This document shows positions 8,358-17,673 of a stretch of 64,000 nucleotides of DNA, piece by piece; positions within the stretch are counted from its first letter, which is position 1, and every line of letters begins with the position of its first letter. Below the pieces are notes generated by a model. That model did no database searches and was not told the origin of the DNA. It was given only the letters and a program-made list of their open reading frames with translations. This DNA is from Clostridium sp. (lineage in GTDB: Bacteria; Bacillota; Clostridia; Lachnospirales; Lachnospiraceae). The stretch is taken from the NCBI GenBank assembly GCA_023664385.1, contig JAMPFU010000009.1:1-64000 (forward strand), in the 5' to 3' direction. A program made the position numbers and the translations under genes.

Positions 8358-9281
8358 TTAATAGCAGTGAAATAAAATGGCAAAAAAGTTTGTTGCATCC
8401 ACGCTGAAAAGTCCGCATTTTATGCGCCTGTCAAAGCATAGCTTCAGTGTGGAGCGTAAAGAACTTCTATAATTGATAATGTCCATGCACAGACTTTTCG
8501 TTTCCTCGGTCATGCAATCATTAATGCTTTCATAAATAAATGTAATCTGCTTTAGCGCTTCGTTTTTTCTTGCCGTAAAAATATCGAGAACGCTTGACAC
8601 TCTTTTTAAAATGCCTTTTCCGTGACCGGTTACCGTTTCGGGATGACGTCTTAAATGAATATAGCTTTTTCGGGAAAATGCCAGCCTTCCGCCACATGCA
8701 AGAAAACTTATGTAAACTAATGCGTCATGGCTGATACACCTTCCGTTTTCCTTGCGCCGGTCTATTTTCTTACAAATTGAAAGGAGAGCGGCGTTAAATA
8801 TCATGGTACAGCCTGACAGCCTTGGACGTGTTACGGCGCTGCCAAATGTTGCCCGAAGTCCTTTAAATTCATTTTTATATTGAAAATTCAAGTCCTCGTC
8901 CGTAACAGTTAAGGCGGAGGCGTAAAGCTTAAGCGTATCAGTGCCGCTAGATTTTAATGCCTGTATTCCGGCGGCAAGCTTATTTTCTTCCCAAAAGTCA
9001 TCTTGATCAGCAAAGGCATAGTAGTCATAATCATCAGGGGACGACAAAAGCAGTGTCCAAAAGCTATCAGCATATCCGATATTTTTGCCGTAGGATACAT
9101 TGATATTTTTGTATTTCTTTTCGTATGTGGTAAGAATTTTCGGCGTATTGTCAAGCGAGCCGTCATCACGAATAGCAAGGCATACTTCAACATGTTTTTG
9201 AGCCAGTATGCTGTCAAGCTGTTCGCTTATATATTTTTCACCGTTATAGGTTGACATCATAACATAAACCTTAGGCTTCAT
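8358..9281 (-). CDS. Family 2 glycosyltransferase, RgpB-like
   Basis: This 307-residue GT-A enzyme starts MKPKVYVMMSTYNGEKYISE and has the DDGSLD and FADQDDFW motifs of the RgpB/alpha-1,3-rhamnosyltransferase group, which build rhamnan or teichoic-like wall polysaccharides. A longer reading from 9296 (MGGFV...) exists, but those codons are themselves the ribosome site GGGAGGA, so the start at 9281 is preferred. The C-terminus (RSSLRSTLKLCFDRRIKC) is as in RgpB homologues. It belongs to a run of three glycosyltransferases read in the same direction. Confidence 0.8.
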   Translation of the reverse strand: MKPKVYVMMSTYNGEKYISEQLDSILAQKHVEVCLAIRDDGSLDNTPKILTTYEKKYKNINVSYGKNIGYADSFWTLLLSSPDDYDYYAFADQDDFWEENKLAAGIQALKSSGTDTLKLYASALTVTDEDLNFQYKNEFKGLRATFGSAVTRPRLSGCTMIFNAALLSICKKIDRRKENGRCISHDALVYISFLACGGRLAFSRKSYIHLRRHPETVTGHGKGILKRVSSVLDIFTARKNEALKQITFIYESINDCMTEETKSLCMDIINYRSSLRSTLKLCFDRRIKCGLFSVDATNFFAILFHCY

Positions 9282-9332
9282 AACAAATCCTCCCATCTTG
9301 AACGTCAGCTCATTCCAAATTTGCTTTTAGCA

Positions 9333-9570
9333 TATGTTCCGATTTCCTTTGTAAAACGAAAATCATATCAGTATAGACATACTGTATGCCACTGATAGAT
9401 ATTCTGATTTCCTTTGTAAATCGAGAACTCATGGGCTGACATATAGTCTCGGCGACTTTGTCACCAGACATACTATATGTCAAGTTTTCATAGAAAACTT
9501 GACACAACCATTTTGAATATCAGTATATATTCTGATTTCCTTTGTAAATCAAGAACTTGTAGGTTGGCAC
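9333..9570. repeat. Three-copy intergenic repeat plus perfect palindrome
   Basis: Three copies of a unit beginning ATTCTGATTTCCTTTGTAAA start near 9333, 9399 and 9527; the last two extend through a further 20 or so similar bases (GAACT-TGGGTTG-like). Between copies 2 and 3 lies a perfect 12-base-arm palindrome, TGTCAAGTTTTC (9478-9489) and GAAAACTTGACA (9493-9504), with a 3-base loop. A 65-codon reading frame across it has no recognisable product. Confidence 0.6.
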
Positions 9571-9579
9571 AACTATGGC

Positions 9580-10767
9580 TTACGCTTTTTCTACGGGAGC
9601 AAGCTCCTTATAAATAGCCAGCATTTTCTTATGAACAATTGAAATATCAAAAAGCTCCCTGCACCGTTTTGTGTTTTCACTGCCGAGGGAATTTCGTATG
9701 TCAGGGTTTGCAAGCAGATAATCAAGCTTATTCGTAAATGCATTTATGTCGTTTACATCAACGAGATAATCAGAGGATAATATTCCCTCGCCTGCACCGA
9801 GCAAATCCCGGTTTCCACGTATGTCAGAGGCAATTATGGGAAGCCCCGCCGCCATTGCCTGCATAACACCTACAGGGAGCCCCTCCTGAAAGCTTGTAAA
9901 CAAAAATATGTCCGCAATATGATAGATATCAAGTATATCCGTTCTGTAGCCGGCAAAAAACACTCTGTCAGTGATATGAAGGTCCACCGCTAGTTTCTTT
10001 AATTGCTCTGCAAGCTGACCCTTGCCGCATATAACCAATACGCTGTCCTGATTGGTAATTCCCGCAAATGCACGTATGGTTCCCTCTAAATTTTTGCGAG
10101 GGATAAGCTCGGCAACCGTTAAAATAATTTTTTTGTCAGTTGGTATTCCGAGACTTTCGCATTTTGCAGTCTTATCCACCTGCATATTATAAATCACGTC
10201 CGTATCAACGCCTATTCCCGGCACATATTTGACGTTGGGATGCTTAAATTTATTACATGCGGCAGCATAATCCTCGTGGTTTAATGTGATTAGGCAATCT
10301 GTATAACGGGAAAGATATTTTTCAATATTGTAATATATAATATGATTTTTTGCTGAAGCACCCTTAAAAAAGTGAAAGCCATGAACAAAATAGATGACCT
10401 TGGTTTTATTCTTTTTTCGGGCTTTTTTTGCCGCAAGCCTGCCAACAACGCCGCCAAAGGGCGTCTGCGTATGGATGATTTCATACGGGTGCTCTGCAAT
10501 ATGTTTTTTTAACCTTGAAATGGATTTGAACATTTCAGGAATATGGGTAATGCTTCTTGGAATGGAAAGGGGCAGCACCTCTATTCCCTGTTCAAGCAGC
10601 TCCGTCTTAAATTCATTGATGCGTTCCTTTGTACTTGAGTTTCCATGTTGAAAGTCAGCGGCAACGGTAATTTCGTAATTTAATGATTTCAGAATGGCAA
10701 TGTTGTCCCGATTAAAATGGTCAATCATGGATGCGGAATTTGCAACCAGCAAAGCTCTTTTGTTCAT
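9580..10767 (-). CDS. Family 4 glycosyltransferase (EpsD/Cps-like)
   Basis: This 395-residue GT-B retaining glycosyltransferase acts in capsule or exopolysaccharide assembly on the cytosolic face. The N-terminal acceptor domain has HTQTPFGGVVGRLAAKKARK and VIYFVHGFHFFKG. The C-terminal donor domain has LTVAELIPRKN, AGYRTDILDIYHIADIFLF and the catalytic-type FTSFQEGLPVGVMQAMAAGL (EX7E motif). GGAGGATAAT precedes the ATG. It is the first of three co-directional glycosyltransferase genes; a 298-base repeat-bearing gap separates it from the next. No flippase, polymerase or sugar-nucleotide genes are in the window, so the product cannot be named. Confidence 0.82.
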   Translation of the reverse strand: MNKRALLVANSASMIDHFNRDNIAILKSLNYEITVAADFQHGNSSTKERINEFKTELLEQGIEVLPLSIPRSITHIPEMFKSISRLKKHIAEHPYEIIHTQTPFGGVVGRLAAKKARKKNKTKVIYFVHGFHFFKGASAKNHIIYYNIEKYLSRYTDCLITLNHEDYAAACNKFKHPNVKYVPGIGVDTDVIYNMQVDKTAKCESLGIPTDKKIILTVAELIPRKNLEGTIRAFAGITNQDSVLVICGKGQLAEQLKKLAVDLHITDRVFFAGYRTDILDIYHIADIFLFTSFQEGLPVGVMQAMAAGLPIIASDIRGNRDLLGAGEGILSSDYLVDVNDINAFTNKLDYLLANPDIRNSLGSENTKRCRELFDISIVHKKMLAIYKELAPVEKA

Positions 10768-10956
10768 ATTATCCTCCGAAATAAATATTGAAAATAAAAT
10801 TTCAACATTTATAGTAACACATGTTAAAAATTATACATTATTTTTCCATATAAAACAATTATTTATTCTATAACGCCGCAGACCTGAAAAAAATTTTCGG
10901 CAAGGGCAGTGTTTCTAAAATAAACGCAAATGACTTATTAAACAAAAATAATAGAA

Positions 10957-11065
10957 CAAAGTGCCTTCGGTACTCTTTATGCCGCCACAGCTTTAATGGC
11001 ACTTTGGGCGAATCCTAGCAGGATTTTTAATCCTGCCTATAGGAAATTCAGAGGAATTTCCTATA
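10957..11065. repeat. Hairpin cluster; copy A of a dispersed double-hairpin element
   Basis: Three nested inverted repeats occur in a row: CAAAGTGCC (10957-10965) with GGCACTTTG (10998-11006); CAGGATT with AATCCTG (11019-11035); and TATAGGAAATT (11038-11048) with AATTTCCTATA (11055-11065). The last two resemble elements at 36299-36359 and 38022-38085. The rest of the gap between the glycosyltransferases and the dockerin gene (10768-11215) is AT-rich and holds no gene; a TATAAT at 11133-11138 may belong to the downstream promoter. Confidence 0.6.
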
Positions 11066-11215
11066 AAGTAAAAAAATTGTAAAAAAAGTATGTATTTTGT
11101 ATAAAAGTAGTGCATAATACGAAATATTGTGTTATAATTTATTTGCGTATGGTATTTATTTGGTTTACATAAATTGACGTAACAGTGGATAAACAAAGTT
11201 TCTAAGGAGCATTTT

Positions 11216-13033
11216 ATGGATAAATTTCGTGTGAAGAAAAGAATAAATATTGTGATTATCCTAGTAATATCAATGCTTATTGACCTTGCTCCATGGCAGT
11301 ATGATATGACTGCAAGGGCTTCTTTTACAGGCAGTATCGAATATGGAAGTTATGTAAACTTTAGAGAAGGACCGGGAACGGGATATGCCATAAAGAAGGA
11401 TCAAAACGGAGGCAATATTGTTTTGGACGGCGGCACGCCTCTTGAGATACTTGCTACGGAAACAGGCTCAGATTACACGTGGTACAAGGTGAATGTTACA
11501 TATAACGGTACGGCTTACACAGGATATGTATGTGCAAATTATGTTGTTTTAAACGAGTCGTCGGGAGGCAATACGCCGAGCTCTGATGCAGATTTTGAGG
11601 CATATTTAAGCAGTCAGGGCTTTCCTGAAAGCTATAAGAGTATGCTGAGAACGCTGCATGAGAAATATCCGTTATGGCGGTTTGAGGCAATACAGACTGG
11701 TATAAAATGGAGTACCCTTGTTGAAAATGAGGTCAACCGCAATGGACAGATAAAAAATCTTGTGTGGACGTCAAATTCTTATCCGCACTATAATTGGCGG
11801 TCAACACAGGTAGGCTATAATTGGGCAACCGACAAATGGACTGCTTATGACGGAAGTGTATGGTTTGCCGCTTCGGATGAGCTTGTAAGCTATTATCTTG
11901 ACCCTAGAACATATCTCTATGAAAATTATATTTTTCTTTTTGAAAGTCTTTCTTATCAGGACGGCGTACAGACAAAGGACGGCGTTGAGGCAATTCTGAA
12001 GGGTACATTTATGTATGATACCATACCTCCAAACGAGACACAAAAATATTCTGAGATTATTATGGAGGCTGCTGCAACAAGTGGAGTAAGTCCATATCAT
12101 ATTGCTTCAAGAATAAGGCTGGAAATGGGAACAACCGCAGGCACTGCCGCAAAGGGTAACAGCTCCAAATATCCGGGCATTTATAATTTCTACAATATAG
12201 GTGCCACGGACGGCGGCAATGCATTGGAAAAAGGGCTTAAATGGGCGTCCGAATCAGGATCCTATGGAAGACCTTGGAATTCGGTTAAAAAATCAATTGT
12301 GGGAGGCGCACAGTTTCTTGGAACTGCTTACATAAATGTGGGACAGAACACGCTGTACACCCAAAAATTTAATGTGACGAATAAGAGCTGTCTGTTCAGC
12401 CATCAATACATGACAAATGTTCAGGCACCTTCTACCGAGTGTCTTACAAGCTACAATGCATATAAGAACAATAACCTTTTAAATACAAGTATGGTTTTTA
12501 AAATTCCTGTTTATACTGATATGCCGCAAACGGCTGTTGCAAAGCCCGCGGATTCGGGCAACCCGAATAATTGGCTTTCATCACTTACCGTAAGCGGTTA
12601 TACTCTTACGCCAGCCTTTTCAGTAAATGACACAAGCAGCTATTCGGTAACGGTGCCAAGCAATGTGGCAAATATAACGATATCTGCTACAGCAGTAAAT
12701 GCAAAGGCATCCATAAGTGGAACAGGAAGCAAGCAGTTAAGCTCTGGATCAAATGAGTTTACGGTTTCCGTGAAGGCGCAGAACGGAAACGTGAGAAATT
12801 ATACGATTACCGTTAATCGTGGCAATCAAACCGCAGCAGGAAAAGGTGATTTAAACGGAGACGGAAAAATCACAGCCTTAGATATTGTGTTTGTCCAAAG
12901 AATCATCGTAGGAATAGATGCGGCGGATGAGGGCAGAAAGGCGATAGCAGACATAAATGGGGACGGAAAGGTAACTGCGCTTGATATTGTTATGATACAG
13001 AGGCATATTGTAGGATTACAGTTAATTAATTAG
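11216..13033 (+). CDS. Secreted SH3-glucosaminidase with cadherin-like and dockerin domains
   Basis: This is a 605-residue secreted wall hydrolase. Layout: signal peptide (about 1-33, ending near ARA), bacterial SH3 (about 38-105, YVNFREGPGTGYAI), an endo-beta-N-acetylglucosaminidase-like domain (about 125-430; ASRIRLEMGT probably holds the catalytic Glu), a cadherin-like beta-sandwich (about 460-545), and a type I dockerin at the C-terminus with two calcium repeats (LNGDGKITALDIV and INGDGKVTALDIV). The family cleaves the glycan backbone of peptidoglycan. The dockerin should bind a cohesin; the next gene, 57 bases downstream, encodes a cohesin-like domain on a membrane anchor, so the pair probably holds the enzyme at the cell surface. 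Two EF-hand-type loops look complete. Confidence 0.85.
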   Translation: MDKFRVKKRINIVIILVISMLIDLAPWQYDMTARASFTGSIEYGSYVNFREGPGTGYAIKKDQNGGNIVLDGGTPLEILATETGSDYTWYKVNVTYNGTAYTGYVCANYVVLNESSGGNTPSSDADFEAYLSSQGFPESYKSMLRTLHEKYPLWRFEAIQTGIKWSTLVENEVNRNGQIKNLVWTSNSYPHYNWRSTQVGYNWATDKWTAYDGSVWFAASDELVSYYLDPRTYLYENYIFLFESLSYQDGVQTKDGVEAILKGTFMYDTIPPNETQKYSEIIMEAAATSGVSPYHIASRIRLEMGTTAGTAAKGNSSKYPGIYNFYNIGATDGGNALEKGLKWASESGSYGRPWNSVKKSIVGGAQFLGTAYINVGQNTLYTQKFNVTNKSCLFSHQYMTNVQAPSTECLTSYNAYKNNNLLNTSMVFKIPVYTDMPQTAVAKPADSGNPNNWLSSLTVSGYTLTPAFSVNDTSSYSVTVPSNVANITISATAVNAKASISGTGSKQLSSGSNEFTVSVKAQNGNVRNYTITVNRGNQTAAGKGDLNGDGKITALDIVFVQRIIVGIDAADEGRKAIADINGDGKVTALDIVMIQRHIVGLQLIN

Positions 13034-13090
13034 AAGCTTTTACGTGAAGCAAGTTTGAAATGGCTGATATTCAAGGTGAGGAAAATTGTT

Positions 13091-15037
13091 ATGAAAAAAA
13101 TTGCGAAAAAAATTTTATCCTTTGTTATAATTTTGTTATTATGTATTCATGTGCCTGTATTTGATGTAGAAGCAGCAGATGTAAATGTTTCCATTGCGCT
13201 TTCGGCATCTACGATAAATGTGGGTGATACGGTTACTGCAACCATAAGCGTAAGCGGGTCAAATATATCCGCATACACAATATATGTGTCCTACTCATCG
13301 GGAATTTTAAGCTATAGCTCCGGAAGCGGCATGGTAAGCGGTGGAGGAGGGACTGCAACCATAAGCGGAACGGGAGCAGGCTCCGTAAGCATCACCTTTA
13401 CTGCAATCAGTAGTGGTACGGCAAGTATATCAACCTATGGAGAAGATGCATGGAGTATTGAGGCAGCGCCGCTTTCTATTTCTCATGCTGGTGTTAATGT
13501 TACGGTTGTATCGCCAAGCACGACGGAAGCACCGGTAACAACAGAAGCACCCGGAAACACGACGGAAGCGACCACAGAAAGCACTACAGAGGCTACGACT
13601 GAGGAGGAAGATGACGAAAAGTGCTATTTAAAGTCCTTGAGCATTTCCCCGGGAACGCTTGAGCCTGCCTTTTCTTCCCGCACAACCTCGTATTTTGTAC
13701 AGGTTGAGGAGGATGTTACGGCAATTGATGTAAATGCGATTGCGGAGTATAGCGCAAGCAGGGTAAATGTCAGTGGTGCAAGCAGTATATCCCAGGGCGA
13801 AAACTACATTACCATTACCGTTACCTCTGAAAACGGCGCAAAAAAAATTTATTATATACGGGTTATGGCAGGTAAGGAAAAGGGCGACCCTGTTGTTACA
13901 ATAAATGGGAAAAAACTCGATTTTGTCTTGGATAAGGAGATTGAGGAGATACCAACAGGGTTTCGGGCAGTTGATGAGACATATGAGGAATGGGACATTG
14001 TTGCCTTTCTGTCGCCAAATAAAAAGCTGCTGCTTGTGTGTCTTGCAGATGAAGATGAAAAAAGAAGTCTCTATATATATGACAAGGAAAGAAATATATT
14101 TACCCTTTACAAGGAGTATTTTGCAGGGGAAAACCGATATGTTATTCTTGCATGGAGAGAGGATATAGCCATTCCTGAGGGCTGCGAGGAGGCGCAGCTT
14201 AGAATTGACGGCGAGCTGATACAGGCGTATAAGCTTGACGGTGACTTTTATCTTTTATATGCCATGAATATAGAGGGCGACGAGGGGATATATCTGTATG
14301 ATTATAAAGAAAAAACGTTTATGAGGTATATGGAGCCTGTCGAAAAACAGGAAACTGCAACCGAGACGGAGGCAACACCTGCCGATGCCACAGCAAGCGA
14401 TGCTACAGATAAGAAAACGGAGAGTGAGGGCTTTTTCACAAGGCAGATGCTGACTTATTATCTTATAGGCGCTGCCGTGCTTATACTGATTTTCCTTATA
14501 ACGATACTCTGCCTTTTGACAAAAAACAGAAGGCTTAGGAAAAATGAGGCGTTAGATGATTCACTTGAAAATTTGGAGGTGGAAACTGTGGAGCTTGAAA
14601 TTCCGAAGATAGAAGCTGTGGTGGAAACGGATCAGGCTTCAGGCATCGGGCAGCAGGAACAGGCAGAGCAGAACGCTGGTAAAAAGACGGAAGCTGAAGA
14701 AACAAATTCTGTTGATAAAGCAAATGAAATAGAGGAAAATGCTGACAGCAATAAGAAAAAAGAGCTGTCAGGGGAAAAAGAAGAAATATCTGAAAAAAAA
14801 GAAGTAATTTATGAGAAGAAAGTGGAAGCAGATGAGAAAAAAGAGGAAAAAATTGAATTAAAAAAAGAAAATTCTGACAGCAGGAAAAGCGTGGAAGAAA
14901 ATGCCGAGCATATCATAAATCCTAACAATCAGGCTGAAAACTATGCTGAATATGAAAAACAGTCAGAGGAAATAAGAAACAAAATTAAAGTAAGCTATAA
15001 TGCAAATATGGACAGTGCATTTGACGTTGATGAGTAA
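13091..15037 (+). CDS. Membrane-anchored surface protein with cohesin-like and cadherin-like domains
   Basis: This 648-residue protein starts MKKIAKKILSF with a signal peptide. The upstream reading from 13055 is rejected because GAGG lies 8 bases before the ATG at 13091. A beta-rich domain (about 30-140; STINVGDTVTATISVSG, ISAYTIYVSYSSGIL) looks like a cohesin fold. A Thr/Glu linker of TTEAP repeats, a cadherin-like beta-sandwich (about 175-260) and an unknown region (about 265-430) follow. One transmembrane helix (about 460-485) leads to a highly charged Lys/Glu cytosolic tail of about 160 residues, predicted coiled-coil or disordered. It probably presents the dockerin enzyme encoded upstream and may signal inward or be anchored through its tail. 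The cohesin call is by pattern only. Confidence 0.65.
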   Translation: MKKIAKKILSFVIILLLCIHVPVFDVEAADVNVSIALSASTINVGDTVTATISVSGSNISAYTIYVSYSSGILSYSSGSGMVSGGGGTATISGTGAGSVSITFTAISSGTASISTYGEDAWSIEAAPLSISHAGVNVTVVSPSTTEAPVTTEAPGNTTEATTESTTEATTEEEDDEKCYLKSLSISPGTLEPAFSSRTTSYFVQVEEDVTAIDVNAIAEYSASRVNVSGASSISQGENYITITVTSENGAKKIYYIRVMAGKEKGDPVVTINGKKLDFVLDKEIEEIPTGFRAVDETYEEWDIVAFLSPNKKLLLVCLADEDEKRSLYIYDKERNIFTLYKEYFAGENRYVILAWREDIAIPEGCEEAQLRIDGELIQAYKLDGDFYLLYAMNIEGDEGIYLYDYKEKTFMRYMEPVEKQETATETEATPADATASDATDKKTESEGFFTRQMLTYYLIGAAVLILIFLITILCLLTKNRRLRKNEALDDSLENLEVETVELEIPKIEAVVETDQASGIGQQEQAEQNAGKKTEAEETNSVDKANEIEENADSNKKKELSGEKEEISEKKEVIYEKKVEADEKKEEKIELKKENSDSRKSVEENAEHIINPNNQAENYAEYEKQSEEIRNKIKVSYNANMDSAFDVDE

Positions 15038-15045
15038 ACAAAGAT

Positions 15046-15075
15046 TTGACGTACAGCGAGTTATTTGGTAGTATA
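15046..15075 (+). promoter_or_regulatory. Promoter of glnS
   Basis: TTGACG (15046-15051) is followed after 18 bases by TAGTAT (15070-15075), about 30 bases before the glnS start. Its -35 box begins 9 bases after the stop of the preceding gene, so glnS probably has its own transcript. Confidence 0.5.
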
Positions 15076-15105
15076 GATTTAGTCAAGTAAGAAGTGGAGG
15101 CATAT

Positions 15106-16767
15106 ATGGAAGGCGAAGTTGTTTCTAGGAATTTTATAGAACAGGAGATAGATAAGGACCTGAAAGAAGGCAAATATACAAATATTGTAACGAGGTTTCC
15201 ACCCGAGCCCAACGGGTATCTTCACATTGGACATGCAAAGTCCATACTTTTAAATTACGGGCTTGCAAAGCAATACGGAGGAACATTTAATTTTAGGTTT
15301 GATGACACAAATCCTACAAAGGAAAAAACGGAGTTTGTACAGTCAATCGTTGATGATGTAAAGTGGCTTGGAGCTGATTTTGGAGATAAGGTTTTTTTCG
15401 CATCAGATTACTTTGAACAGATGTATGAGGCTGCCATTAAGCTTATTGAGAAAGGCAAGGCATATGTGTGTGACCTTACTGCTGAGGAAATCAGGGAGTA
15501 TAGGGGAACGCTTACTGAACCGGGAAAAAACAGTCCTTACAGGGATAGGACGGTAGAAGAAAATTTAAAGCTGTTTCGGGATATGAAAGATGGCAAATAT
15601 GAGGACGGCGCAAAGGTGCTTCGGGCTAAAATTGATATGGCATCGCCAAACATGAATATGCGTGACCCTGTCATATATAGAATTGCCAGAATGACGCATC
15701 ACAACACAGGAGATAAGTGGTGTATATATCCAATGTATGATTTCGCCCATCCGATTGAGGATGCAATAGAAGGGGTTTCCCATTCTATATGCACATTAGA
15801 GTTTGAAGACCACAGACCGCTTTACGAGTGGGTTGTAAATGAATTGGAATACGAACACCCTCCAAGGCAGATAGAATTTGCAAAGCTGTATCTCAAAAAT
15901 GTTGTTACGGGAAAAAGATATATCAAGAAGCTTGTTGAGGACAAGATTGTTGATGGCTGGGACGACCCGAGGCTTGTAACGATTGCAGCGCTTAGGAGAA
16001 GGGGATTTACGCCTTCTTCACTCAAGCTGTTTATGGAGCTTTCGGGGGTTGCAAAATCCCAAAGCGAATCAGATTATGCAATGCTTGAGTATTGTATCAG
16101 GGAGGATTTAAAGCAAAAGGTAAACCGTATGATGGCGGTGCTTGACCCTGTTAAGCTTGTAATAGACAATTACCCTGAGGATAAGGTGGAATATTTTGAT
16201 ATAGACAATAATCAGGATAATCCTGAGGCGGGCATGAGAAAGGTTGCATTTGGCCGTGAGCTTTACATTGACAGGGAGGATTTTATGGAGGTGCCTCCAA
16301 AAAAATATTTCAGGCTGTTCCCTGGAAATGAAGTAAGATTAAAGGGAGCATATTTTGTAAGATGTGTGGATTTTGAAAAGGACGCAAATGGCAATATAAC
16401 AGTTGTTCATTGTACCTATGATCCTGAGACAAGGAGCGGTTCAGGCTTTGAAGGACGCAAGGTTAAGGGAACCATTCATTGGGTAAACGCTGCCAGTGCC
16501 GTGGACGCAGAGGTCAGGCTTTATGAGAATATCGTTGATGAGGAAAAGGGGAAGCTTAACGATGACGGAACATTAAATTATAACCCCAACTCGTTACAGA
16601 CTCTTTCAAGCTGTAAGCTTGAAGCAGCCTTGAAGGATGCGAAGCCGGGAGATTCATTTCAATTTTTAAGACACGGATATTTCTGTGTTGATACAAAGGA
16701 CACAAAAGCAGATAAGCTTGTGTTTAACAGGATTGTTTCACTGAAAAGCTCATACAAGCCTGCATAA
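15106..16767 (+). CDS. glnS: Glutaminyl-tRNA synthetase
   Basis: This 553-residue class I enzyme charges tRNA-Gln directly. The HIGH-type motif is [15 protein letters not shown] near residue 30. GWDDPRL and the flanking [10 protein letters not shown] mark the KMSKS region, which here reads VTGKR rather than the MSKR of the E. coli enzyme. The C-terminal anticodon-binding beta-barrels follow ([21 protein letters not shown]). The start at 15106 is chosen because GTGGAGG (15094-15100) is the ribosome site; the GTG within it gives a longer but less likely protein. Many Firmicutes lack GlnRS and use GatCAB, so this gene is a patchily distributed trait. Confidence 0.93.
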   Translation: MEGEVVSRNFIEQEIDKDLKEGKYTNIVTRFPPEPNGYLHIGHAKSILLNYGLAKQYGGTFNFRFDDTNPTKEKTEFVQSIVDDVKWLGADFGDKVFFASDYFEQMYEAAIKLIEKGKAYVCDLTAEEIREYRGTLTEPGKNSPYRDRTVEENLKLFRDMKDGKYEDGAKVLRAKIDMASPNMNMRDPVIYRIARMTHHNTGDKWCIYPMYDFAHPIEDAIEGVSHSICTLEFEDHRPLYEWVVNELEYEHPPRQIEFAKLYLKNVVTGKRYIKKLVEDKIVDGWDDPRLVTIAALRRRGFTPSSLKLFMELSGVAKSQSESDYAMLEYCIREDLKQKVNRMMAVLDPVKLVIDNYPEDKVEYFDIDNNQDNPEAGMRKVAFGRELYIDREDFMEVPPKKYFRLFPGNEVRLKGAYFVRCVDFEKDANGNITVVHCTYDPETRSGSGFEGRKVKGTIHWVNAASAVDAEVRLYENIVDEEKGKLNDDGTLNYNPNSLQTLSSCKLEAALKDAKPGDSFQFLRHGYFCVDTKDTKADKLVFNRIVSLKSSYKPA

Positions 16768-16805
16768 TGGCAAGTTAATATTTTTTAGAATTAGGAGGAA
16801 AATTT

Positions 16806-17645
16806 ATGGGACTGTTTTCAGGTATGGAAAAATTTGGTCTTGGAAAATATAACGGGGCACATATTATTGAGGAGGAAAAAAATGATGCCGATGAAAAGGG
16901 AAAGGTTGTAAAACCGAAGCTTACAGAGGAGGACTGTTTGTTTGATAAGCATTTTACATGTCCTGTTTGTGATTACCCATTTTCCACGAAATTTGTCAGG
17001 GCAGGAAAGCTTAAGCTTTCAAGCAAGGATACAGATATGAGGCCGATATATGAGGTTATGGATCCATTAAAATATGATATTATTACATGTGATAAATGTG
17101 GTTATTCCTCACTCATAAAATATTTTGGGAAGCTTTCCACAAAGCAGATGCGTGATATACGTGATGAGGTAGGCAACAATTTTTCAGGAATTGATAACAG
17201 CATGAGCGTGTATTCCTATGAAGATGCTTTGGTAAGATATAAGCTTGCACTTGTATGTGCCATGGTAAAAAAAGCAAAAAACAGTGAGCTTGGTTACATA
17301 TGCCTTAAAACATCATGGATATACAGAGGCATGAGAGAGTCGCTTCCTGATGAGGAAAAGGATAAGGCAGAGGCACTTTATAAGGATGAGCTTGAGTGTG
17401 TGGAAAATGCATATGAGACATTTAGCAAGGCACTTTCCAACGAGCCACTGCCGATAGCTGGTATGGACGAAAATACTTTAAAATATTTGCTTGCGGAGCT
17501 TGCAAGAAAACTGAAAAAATATGAGGATGCTGCACGAATGATAGGAAGTGTAATCACAAACCGTTCCACAGGCGATAGGCTTAAGGATCAGGCACTTACG
17601 TTAAAGGATCAGATTAAGGAAGAAATGAAGGCAGAAACGCCTTAA
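16806..17645 (+). CDS. DUF2225 family protein
   Basis: This 279-residue cytosolic protein has zinc-binding cysteine pairs CPVC (about residue 57) and CDKCGY (about 97), followed by a TPR-like helical C-terminal half (ARKLKKYEDAARMIGSVI). This is the DUF2225 pattern common in Clostridia; the function is unknown. TAGGAGG lies before the start. It sits 38 bases after glnS and 28 before a YiiX-like gene, so these may be one transcript. Confidence 0.75.
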   Translation: MGLFSGMEKFGLGKYNGAHIIEEEKNDADEKGKVVKPKLTEEDCLFDKHFTCPVCDYPFSTKFVRAGKLKLSSKDTDMRPIYEVMDPLKYDIITCDKCGYSSLIKYFGKLSTKQMRDIRDEVGNNFSGIDNSMSVYSYEDALVRYKLALVCAMVKKAKNSELGYICLKTSWIYRGMRESLPDEEKDKAEALYKDELECVENAYETFSKALSNEPLPIAGMDENTLKYLLAELARKLKKYEDAARMIGSVITNRSTGDRLKDQALTLKDQIKEEMKAETP

Positions 17646-17673
17646 TATCAACAATAATTTAGGGGTGGTTTTA

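Noticed and set aside
9310..9507. 65-codon minus-strand frame in the repeat region
   Set aside because: It is built from the repeats and palindrome, has no ribosome site and no recognisable domain.
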